Shown: positions 54,991 to 64,000 of the stretch, one piece after another
Numbering within the stretch: the stretch's first letter is position 1
How the letters are laid out: the number at the start of each line of letters is the position of its first letter
Source of the DNA: Alopecurus myosuroides
Taxonomy: Eukaryota; Streptophyta; Magnoliopsida; Poales; Poaceae
Length of the DNA: 64,000 bases
Assembly: GCA_028641055.1 (NCBI GenBank)
Contig: CM054062.1
Location: 142,704,682-142,768,681, forward strand
Direction of reading: 5' to 3'
Translations under genes and position numbers: made by a program
The notes under the pieces: generated by a model
Told to the model about the DNA's origin: nothing
The model's input: the letters and a program-made list of their open reading frames with translations, nothing else
Databases searched by the model: none

Positions 54991-57745
54991 AAAAGGCGAT
55001 TTTCAGTAACCCCCTATATTTTCCAGATTTTACAACTTAGTCCTTTTGTCTTATAACTGAACTAAAAACACTTGTTTTCAGGGCCTTTCTGTGAACAGAA
55101 AAATTAATAAAAAATATATTTGAATTCCTTATCAAATTCTTCAACTCACCATATTTTGTTTTGGTGAATTTGAAGAATATTTATATTTTTTATTTAGGGT
55201 GCTAGATTAAGTGATTTTCTTGTTTTCTCCTCTTTTAATTTATTTAATGGCTTTAAAAATTATGGTAAAGCATGTTTAATAAAGGTACACACTCTATCTT
55301 GTGGATACCAAGGTGGTGTATCATAGTTGGACACTTTTAGGTAGAATCCCTTATGGAAAAATGGTTTGGTAACACTAGTGAGTAGTGTTTTTATGTATAG
55401 TAATGAAATGCACCCAATTTAGGATATTTTATTCCATGACATACCCAATGCTTTTGAGTAAGAAATAGATTTGTTTTATTTTATGGACCTTGTTATTTTC
55501 CTTTTTGAAACTCTGAGCAAGATTGGTTGACATCTTACTGAGGTATGTATATTCTATGTTTACTGTTTTCAGTACTTGATCACATGGAAAACATATGTGG
55601 TTTTGGAACCTTATTTGTTTGTTTTCCACCAGTTTCCAAGTGTGGGTACTATCTCATGTTGTTTAAGGACATGAAATCATTTGTATGGTTATATCTGGTT
55701 GAATATTTGCTATCATCTGTTAGTCTTACATATGAAAAGGATCTGGAAAACAAGGTATTAATCTTGTTTTCATCTACCTCCACATATCAAGACATGTGGA
55801 TCTAATGACTTGTTATTATCCCATACTTGATAGTTATTTCCATTAAAGATGTTATTATGAGTTCCTTATCTCTGATGAGCTTGAAAGAGGTTAATGATTC
55901 TCTATTATATCCTAATAACTTACTGGATAAATTCTTATGCTCCCTTACTGATGCAGTGTTGCTTCATGTGCCCTTCTGTTGCTTGATGTTCTTCTCTCTA
56001 GTTACCACTAATCTTGTGTTATCACCTTTGTCCATTACAGGTATGTTCATCTCTTGGTTTCCAACTTCAATTATCTCACCCATGTGGTGATAACATCCAA
56101 TTACTCCAAACAAAGATGTTACTTAGATGATAATAAAAGAATATGAGTTTATTTTATGACATCAAGTTGCCATGTGCATATAAGAAGAATTTGTTAACAA
56201 GGTAGCTAGTCTTGCCTCCAAATTACAACGCATATACAATAGACTGAGATGTACCAGGTTATTCATTCTTTTGTTTGTTTGTGTATGACACTCAATTGTT
56301 TGAGTATACAAAAGTGATCTGTTAACAAGGTCTAGAAACTTGTTACCAAACTACTTCTATATGACACTAACATTGGAGTATCACACTCTTTCAAGAGAGT
56401 TACTAAGATCATATCAAGATATAAGAGTTTCCAAGTACTCTTATAGAAGATTAGAGTAGCACTTCAAGCACACTCCAAATAATCTTCTTGGGAATCTTCA
56501 TGTGGTAGTTCCTCCTTCCTTGTGGTTGCTTCTCTTGCAGAGTGATTCAGTGAAGATTGGGAAACAGCATAATAAGATAATATAGACAGGTAGAAAGATC
56601 TTGATTAAGAGTTAGTTCATGCTCTTATTCACCTCCCATATACTTCTTATTTTATCTCCCATAGGATATGTACATATTCATATATATTTGGTGTTACTTA
56701 GCTATCCATTCAATTCCTCTAATAGAGGTTATAACTTGTTGTTGTCCTTACTTGTATCCAGTGAAACTCCAGTTGTAGAATTGTTGGGTTTGAGTAGAGG
56801 TGTGAAATACTTATGGAATGATGATTTAATAGTAATTGATCTAATGGTTCATTGATGTGTTAATGTTTCATATGCTCACTTATATAAGATGTTTAAAGCA
56901 ATGAGCATGTGAAAGTTTATTGAGGTTTAATGACTTATGTCATAGTTGTTAGTTGGTTACTCAGAGTGTCATGTTGTGATTTCATATTATTCATTTGTAT
57001 TCATGATACAGACATAGAGGTTTGGAAAGATCATATGTGATAATCAAGGTTTTAAAGTAGTTTAAGAAGATTTATTTCTTCTTTTAGATACTTATTTTAT
57101 GGTTGAGGAGATATGTACATATTCGATAAATATGTTAATAAAATTATTATGTCACTTCCCACTTGTGGGTTTTGAGTTAACACTTGTTTGTATCACTTGT
57201 GTTCTATTGAACCTCTGTTATTTATTTGTGAAGGTTCACTTAGTAGGTACTAAATAATTTGGAAATATGTTGTGTGAATGGTTGATAACTTAAATAGTTA
57301 TTGTTTTACAGAACCTAGAATATTTGTTGATGTGATTATTCCATAAAGCATTTCTAACTTGTGGAAGAGTGATCATGAGTTATGAGATTTGGATACTCAC
57401 CCCTCTTTGAGTTCTGGATCCCTAGTGAATTATCCCAAGTCACTTATAGACTTGGGGTTTAGGTGGTTGAGAATTTGTGTTGGTCACAACCAATTATGGT
57501 TTGTGTAACCAGATAATTTGGTTTGTAAAGATACTATGTTATAAAGATCATCCCAAATGCACTCTTGACTAGATGAACTAGACCTATTTCATCATGTCAA
57601 GTGAAACTTTGGTCACTTTGATTCGTTTAAACTTTCGCGCCAAAATTTCCCGTACTTTTAGATGCATACTTTGCAAATGCACATATTAAATTTAGATCCT
57701 TATAACTTCCCAAACACTGGGATGTTACACCGCCGTCCTGCGTGA

Positions 57746-57955
57746 TGAGCATGGGAGTACCGATGTATCCGTTCTTAGCTATGTTTAGTTATCCTTTGGG
57801 CATTCGAACCATTTATGGTGTGTTGGATATTCTGATGTATTTGAACATGTGATGATGTACCTGTTGGTTATCTATTCATGCGTCGGAATAATCTCTCTTT
57901 CGGTTTCCAAGTCTATCCTTTTCTATTGTTGTGCTAAAATGCATTTCCATTCAGG
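57746..57955 (+). other. Spacer between extra ORF and gag
   Basis: About 210 bp without coding signal, ending TTCTATTGTTGTGC...TTTCCATTCAG directly before gatg of gag: a polypyrimidine tract with AG, like a plant 3' splice site. Confidence 0.5.
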
Positions 57956-58850
57956 ATGCCGCCAACAAGGAACAACCCGCCTGAGCCACCGCCAATCACG
58001 GAACTGTTGACTCAGATGACCCAAGTCATGGCACAGATGGCCCAGTTTCAGACTAATCAGCACAACAACCAGACGGCTCCACGAGTCAGCATCAAGGAGT
58101 TCCTCAGTCTGGGTCCGAGAGCTTTCGTGGCCACATGCGAGCCTCTGGACACTGATGACTGGATCCGTGAGATAGCTAAGGCTCTGGAGATTGCTCACGT
58201 TGCTGAGGAAGACAAGGTCAAGTATGCCTCCTCTCTGCTGAAGGGTCAGGCAGCTACTTGGTGGGAAAACTACCAGGCCATGAGAGCTAGCTTTCCAATC
58301 ACGTGGGTTTGTTTCAAGGAAGCCTTCCTGAAGCACCACATTCCAGATGGTCTCATGGAAAGGATGCGTGAAGAGTTTTGCTCACTCAAGCAGGGAAAGT
58401 TGGACGTGATTGGCTATCAGAGTGAGTTCAACCGCCTCGCTCGTTACGCTGGTGATGAGGTGTCCACTGAAGCTAAGAAGATGGCAAGGTTCCGCAGAGG
58501 TTTTAACCCGGAACTCAAGTATGCCCTCACAAACGTCAAGGCCAACAACTTCGAGGATCTCGTTAACACCGCACTCAATGAAGAAAATGGGCGCAAGGCG
58601 TTCGAGGAGTCTCGCAAGCACTCGCGTGAGGATGGTTCCTCCTACAACATGACCACCCCTCCGCAGAAGCGCCGCATCTGGGTGCCAAATGGTGCTGTCA
58701 CTCGGGCTCCATATGCCCAAGATTCTCCAGGCTTCGCTCCCCGCCCACCCAACCCTGCTCAGATGCATGATCAGAGGGCTTCGATGGGGCAGCCAAGGCC
58801 AGGGCCTCCTCGTGTCGTCACTTGCTACAAGTGCAAGGGCACTACGCTGA
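57956..58850 (+). pseudogene. gag of chromovirus-type Gypsy, frameshifted in the zinc knuckle
   Basis: About 290 codons are open from ATG 57956. The Gag core (retrotrans_gag type) is at residues about 60-190: WIREIAKALEIAHV, YASSLLKGQAATWWENY, SFPITWVCFKEAFLKHHIP and EFCSLKQGKLDVIGY. An RNA-binding CCHC knuckle begins CYKCKG in this frame and continues HYADKC in the next frame. The gap fits loss of about seven bases. Gag builds the particle and binds element RNA. The frame past the break (to 58978) is meaningless. Confidence 0.88.
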
Positions 58851-61800
58851 CAAGTGCACGCAGAGGCAGCTACCTCCACCACCACCTCGTCCCAACACAA
58901 ACCAGGCAATGGTGCGCGCTCCCCCGCCTAAAGCCTTCAACACCAACAATAGGCCTGTCGGGAGGACCGCAAGGGTGAATCATGTCAAGATCGACAAAGC
59001 TGAGGAAGCTCCTGACATCGTTCTCGGTATATTACCCGTAAACTCTTTTCCAGCTAAAGTGTTGTTTGATACCGGAGCATCACATTCTTTTGTGTCAAAG
59101 ACTTTTGCCGCAACAAACAACCTAATTGTGGTTCCACTAAGCAATCAAATCACTGTTCACTCCCCGGGATCTCAAATGTTGACCTCCAAGATAAGTAAGG
59201 ACAATCAAATCCTAATTGGAGGCCACATTTTCCTTGCTTCACTCATGTTGCTGGGAAGTTCTGACATAGATGTCATTCTTGGTATGGATTGGCTGAAAGC
59301 TAATAAAGCAAGGATTGACTGTGCTCAAAAGTCAATAACTCTGTTCCACCCTTCTGGCCAGATAGTCTATTCTCCACATGAATCAAGTTCCTTTCAGCTG
59401 TGCAACCTCGATGCAAAAACTCTACCTTCACTTGAAAATGTTCCGTTGGTTTGCGAATTCCCTGACGTCTTTCCAGAAGAGTTGCCAGGGATGCCTCCGG
59501 ATAGAGCTGTTGAGTTCGTGATCGAGCTTGAACCAGGTACTGCTCCAATCTCTAAGCATCCCTATAAGATAGGAACTCCCGAGCTGAAGTTGTTAAAGGA
59601 ACAAATTGATATGTACATGGAAAAAGGTTACATTCAACCTAGTTCCTCGGCTTGGGGTTGCCCAACTCTGTTCGTTGCGAAGAAGGATCACACAAAGAGA
59701 CTCGTTGTTGACTATCGTCCTCTTAACGAGAAAACCATCAAAAACAAGTATCCAATTCCTCGTATCGATGATCTTTTTGATCAACTTGCTGGAGCCACAA
59801 TATTCTCCAAGTTGGACTTGAGAATGGGTTACCATCAAATAAAGATCAGAAAAGAGGATATTCCAAAGACAGCCTTCACCACTCGCTACGGTCTATATGA
59901 ATTCACCGTCATGTCCTTTGGTCTCACCAATGCACCGGCGACATTCTCTCGACTCATGAATTCTGTCTTCCACGAATACCTCGACAAGTTCGTTGTGGTA
60001 TATCTTGATGACATCCTTGTCTACTCAAAATCCGAGGAAGAGCATGAAGAACATCTTCGTCTCACTCTCATGAAGCTTCGCGAGCATCGTCTTTATGCCA
60101 AGTTCTCCAAATGTGAGTTCTGGATTTCAGAAGTTGCTTACCTTGGTCATGTCATCTCTGCCAAGGGCATAGCCATTGATCCAGAAAAGGTTAAGGCAAT
60201 TGTTGATTGGAAACCTCCAAAGACGGTGAAGCAAGTTAGAAGTTTTCTTGGCTTGGCTAGCTATTGCCGTCGTTTCGTCCAAAACTTTTCCAAGATTGCC
60301 AAACCTCTCACTGACCTCACAAAGAAGGACAAGAAGTTCGTCTGGTCTCCACAATGTGATGAAAGTTTCAATCTCCTGAAGACTAAACTCACTTCTACAC
60401 CAGTTCTGGTTGGCCCAGATCCTTCCAAACCTTTCCAGATATTCTGTGATGCTTCTCTCCAAGGTCTAGGTGCAGTTCTTATGCAAGAACGTCAAGTTGT
60501 GGCTTATGCTTCACGTCAGTTGAACGCACATGAGCTCAATTATCCCACTCATGACCTTGAACTTGCAGCAGTTGTGTTTGCCCTCAAGAAATGGAGACAA
60601 TACTTGTTGGGTAATCGCACTGAAATCTTTTCCGATCATAAGAGTCTGAAATACATCTTCACTCAACCAGATCTAAACCTCAGGAAAAGGAGATGGATTG
60701 AAAAGATTAAGGACTTTGATCTTACCATTTCTTACACTCCAGGCAAGGCTAATGTTATGGCCGATGCTCTTAGTCGCAAGTCGTATTGCAATAATCTCAT
60801 GATCATGGAAAGCCAACCTCCACTTCATGAAGAATTCCAGAAGCTGAACCTTGGTCTTGTTCCTCAAGGCTATCTTGCAGACTTGACACCAGTCCAACTC
60901 TCGAGGACAAGATTCGTTCTGAACAACTTCGTGATGCTGAAATCAAGAAGATGGTAGAACACATCAAAGAAGGCAAGGAGAAATTTAAGTCCTTCTCAAT
61001 TGATGACAAGGGAACTGTGTTCTTCGAAGGACGCATTGCAGTTCCTCAAGTTCAAAGTCTCAAAGATGTCATTCTCAAGGAGGCTCATGAAACTCCTCTC
61101 TCCATACACCCTGGAAGTACAAAGATGTACCAGGATCTCAAGACGCTGTATTGGTGGCCTGGCATGAAACGTGAAATTGCGCAATACGTTTCTGAATGCG
61201 ACGTTTGTCAACGTGTTAAGGCAGTTCATCAGAAAACAGCAGGTCTTCTCCAACCTCTGAAAATCCCTGAGTGGAAGTGGGACATGATTGAAATGGACTT
61301 CGTCACTGGTTTTCCAAAGTCCAAGAGGGGAAACGATGCAATCTTTGTTGTCATTGATCGTCTCACTAAAGTAGCTCACTTCTTTCCTGTCAAAGAAACA
61401 ATCTCAGCTAGCCAGTTAGCAGAGCTCTACACAGCAAAGATTGTTCCTCTTCATGGTGTTCCATTGGAAATAAGCTCAGACCGTGGAAGCATATTCACTT
61501 CTCATTTCTGGAAAAGCTTTCAAGTAGCATTGGGCACCAAACTTCTGTTCAGCACAGCTTATCACCCTCAGTCTCAGGGGCAAGTCGAAAGAGTCAATCA
61601 GATTCTCGAGGATATGCTCAGAGCATGTGGTATCTCCTTTGGCATGAAATGGGAGGAATGTCTTCCATATGCTGAATTCTCCTACAACAACAGCTTCCAG
61701 GCAAGCCTAGGCATGGCACCATTTGAGGCTCTCTATGGCCGCAGATGCAGGAGTCCAATCAATTGGTCTGGAGCTGGTGAACGTTCACTCTTAGGCCCTG

Positions 61801-62339
61801 ACATTGTTAAGGAAGCCGAAGAGAAAGTTCGCATCATTCGTGACAATCTCAAGATTGCTCAGTCTCGTCAGAAAAGCTACTATGACAGCAAGCACAGGGA
61901 TATGATCTATGCACCTGGTGACAAAGCATATCTCCGTGTAACTCCCCTCAGAGGCACTCATCGTTTTGGTGTTAAAGGAAAGCTTGCACCGAGATACATT
62001 GGTCCTTTCAACATTCTCTCAAGGCGTGCAGAAAATGCCTATCGTCTTGAACTTCCAGAAAAGCTATCCAAGGTGCACGATGTGTTTCACGTGTCATAGC
62101 TCAAGAGGTGCTTCAAAGATCCAGATCGTGCAGTTGATCATGATTCCATTGAACTGCATGAAGATCTCTCTTATGAGGAACACCCTATTCGAATCCTCGA
62201 TGAGACCGAGCGTAAAACTCGCAACAAGAGCACCAAGTTCTTGAAAGTGCAGTGGTCTCATCATTCCGATAAAGAGCCAACGTAGGAGACCGAAGAGGAT
62301 CTTCGCAAGAAGTATCCGGACCTTTTCTCTTCTCAGTAG
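58831..62339 (+). pseudogene. pol of chromovirus-type Gypsy: protease, RT, RNase H, integrase, chromodomain-like tail
   Basis: Segment 1 (to about 60885) has protease [10 protein letters not shown] (Asp codon 59068), reverse transcriptase with [40 protein letters not shown] and [11 protein letters not shown] (YLDD at 60001-60012), and RNase H with [14 protein letters not shown] (60448) and [15 protein letters not shown] frameshift near 60890 moves to segment 2, integrase: zinc-binding H...H...CDVCQ, catalytic Asp116, Asp177 and Glu213 of that frame (DD35E), and a GPF/Y-type YIGPFNIL. A stop at 62097 replaces the codon after HVS. The tail then runs in frame through a chromodomain-like ILDETERKTR...FLKVQWSHH, with a second stop at 62283 where Trp is usual, to the natural end at 62337. 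Order RT-RNase H-integrase is Gypsy. Catalytic residues are kept but the breaks prevent full-length protein. Confidence 0.93.
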
Positions 62340-62360
62340 GAATCTCGGGGCGCGATTCCT

Positions 62361-62376
62361 TCAAGGGGGGGCGTTT
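62361..62376 (+). promoter_or_regulatory. Polypurine tract of chromovirus-type Gypsy
   Basis: TCAAGGGGGGGCGTTT directly before TGTAACATCC; the G-run is the likely plus-strand primer. Confidence 0.8.
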
Positions 62377-64000
62377 TGTAACATCCCAAGTATGAAAACA
62401 TCCATTAGAATATTTGCTCTCTGTTATTTTATGTTTTGCATCATATCATCATAATCATTGCAATTGTTTTTCTGTTGTTTTCCATTTGAATTTCAAACAA
62501 ATTCCAAATCAAATTGTTTCATACTTGCTCTGTTACAATTCCCAAATAAAAATATTCAAATCAAAACATCAAATTGTTTCCAATAACTTGGAAGTTCAAA
62601 CCCTTTAAATTGCTTCGTTTCCATATTTCAATTAATATCAAAAGTGCTCAAATTCAATTAAAATACAAACAACAACTAATTTGAAATATTTGAAAAAACA
62701 AAAGTTTGCAAATTTGTGCTGTTACAATTTCCAAATGAAATATTCAAATCAAAGCCATTAATTGTTTCCATTAAAGTTGTAAGTTCAAACTATTGATTTG
62801 TTTCTTTGCAATAATTCATTTAATACCAAAATTTGCTCAAATCCATTGAAATTTCCAAATAGCAACAAAAGTTAAAATTTTGTAAAACAAATAATTGCAC
62901 CTCTGTGCTTTTATCATAACTAACCCATAAAAATTTTCCCTAAATTTTTTCTAACCCTAAAACTGTCCCTTTTCTTCCCTTATTCTTTTCAGCAAAAAAA
63001 AAGAAAAAGGGAAAACAGAGAGGGGTGGGCAGGCCAGCCCAGTTGGGCCAGCCCACCACACCCCACGATGCCAGCCCGCTATCCCCTTCCCCCACCTCCG
63101 TACATGCTCACGTCAGCCATGGAGGAAAGCGACAGAGCCCTTCCCCCACAGCTCCACCGCACCCCCTCCTTATCTAACCCCCCAAGGGGCAACCCTAACC
63201 CTAACCCGCACTCCCTTCCCTCTTTCTCCCATCTCCGCTGCCACCGTTGAGGAGAGCGCCGCTGTTTCTCCCGCGGCCGGTCGCCGCTCGCCGAGCTCGC
63301 CGCTGCCGTCTCCGTCCACCTCCGGCCACGCTGAGACCACCCGTGCGAAGAGGGTGAGCCCCTCGACCGATTCCCTCTATTTCCCTGCTTGTTCCCGTGC
63401 AGTAGACGCCGCGATTCCGGCCGTGGTTTCCGTTGCTAGCTCTGTTCGTCGTTGATTTCCGGCAGAGGCCAAGTCTGAACTTTCGCGTTCAGTTTCAGTT
63501 AACGCCGCTTAGTAGGTTCAAAACCCCACAGCTCCCGTATACAGCAAACAAGCCGCAGCAGCCCACTGGTTGCGCTCGCTGCGCGCGCACCAGGAGCTCG
63601 CGGGTTCGAATCCCGGCCACCCCATTTTTTTGGTTTCTTTTCCAATTTGTTTCGGTAGCAGATCTGAACCTCAACCCCCCCGAGTCCCCCTAACCTGACA
63701 AGCAACAGCAGCCACCGCAGTGGCCAGCGCAGTCACGCGTGCACACAAGCAGCAGCCCTGGGTTCGATCCCTCCCCCGCGCGTTAACACACACCTTTTAT
63801 TTTCTTTTTTGTTTCAGATCCAGATCCACTTCTTATCGCACACAAGTCCCTGTAGTTATTTCTAGGTCACTGTTAAATTTATTCTAAGTCCCTGGCTGCT
63901 ATTTTAAATGGCAGAACACACCCTAAACTTGGAAAAGGCATAACTAATTCATTACAACTCCAAAATCAACATTTTAAATATGTTTTCCATACCAAATGAA
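62377..64000 (+). repeat. 3' LTR, first 1624 bp
   Basis: Collinear with 45942-47565, with scattered substitutions and small indels. Includes both tRNA-like units (about 63543-63623 and 63700-63780). Truncated by the window, so the right target duplication is not seen. Confidence 0.93.

Larger units (their letters stand above)
51646..57729 (-). repeat. 6.1-kb solo LTR of another Gypsy family
   Basis: Target duplication CCGCC at 51641-51645 and 57730-57734. The minus strand starts TGTAACATCCCAGTG (57729) and ends GGGTCACCACA (51646). No second copy of either end, no primer site and no pol in between, so it reads as one very long solo LTR, though further hidden insertions are possible. Contains AT-rich U3 on the right, a GC-rich leader at 54430-54990 oriented to the minus strand, and a Stowaway MITE. 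No gene; small ORFs only. Confidence 0.75.
45942..64000 (+). mobile_element. Chromovirus-type Gypsy element with extra ORF, 3' LTR cut by window end
   Basis: 5' LTR 45942-50300 (4359 bp), tRNA-iMet primer site, leader, extra ORF, gag, pol, chromodomain-like tail, polypurine tract, and 3' LTR from 62377 to beyond the window. It inserted in LINE ORF1 (left target bases CCGTG). It is interrupted by a solo LTR (51646-57729). The two LTRs differ by roughly 1-2 percent over the visible part, including a 14-bp indel near 46608/63040. The integrase C-terminal chromodomain-like region and long LTRs point to the Tekay/Del side of chromoviruses; this is an inference. Confidence 0.93.

Overview
The window looks like intergenic DNA from a Triticeae grass (wheat, Aegilops, barley or rye group). 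It is almost wholly transposable elements nested inside one another. The diagnostic signs are TGATACGTC-type Gypsy LTRs with a tRNA-Asp primer site, an Angela/Maximus-type Copia LTR, CACTA ends with TAGTCCCGGTT subterminal repeats, Stowaway MITEs and L1-type plant LINEs. I see no ordinary host gene. The only non-TE-looking reading frame is a two-exon 3'-5' exonuclease-like gene carried inside a CACTA transposon.

Left part (1-12480). The 3' internal end and an LTR of a TGATACGTC Gypsy element (1-2427) are followed by a Harbinger-associated gene relic (2701-3225). Next is an unclassified GC-rich element, split by a complete 7.7-kb LTR retrotransposon (4214-11887, TSD CTTCC). That element codes only for a retropepsin-like protein and was itself hit by the CACTA element (8284-10910, TSD TAT) holding the exonuclease gene.

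Centre (12481-41130). Unclassified background flanks a short LINE-like element (13373-40237). A solo LTR (14184-15603, TSD GTCTC) and a minus-strand Gypsy element (16161-40014) lie inside it. The Gypsy contains an LTR-primer site-LTR remnant (19564-36747, TSD AAAGC), which contains a very young Copia element (25341-33730, TSD GGGCG). That is four nested levels. A Stowaway MITE sits in the following background.

Right part (41131-64000). A minus-strand L1-type LINE has an open ORF1 and endonuclease frame but a broken reverse transcriptase. It is interrupted by a plus-strand chromovirus-type Gypsy element that starts at 45942 and runs past the window. This Gypsy has 4.36-kb LTRs with tRNA-like segments, an extra ORF ahead of gag, and a broken gag-pol with a chromodomain-like tail. 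A 6.1-kb solo LTR (51646-57729, TSD CCGCC) carrying another Stowaway splits the extra ORF three codons before its end.

The elements do not form a host pathway; the window records successive insertions. The most unusual items are the extra ORF upstream of gag, the tRNA-like segments in the long LTRs, the non-autonomous Copia with nearly identical LTRs but a decayed pol, the protease-only LTR element, and the exonuclease gene carried by CACTA. Element and family names come from recognition by eye, not from a database search.
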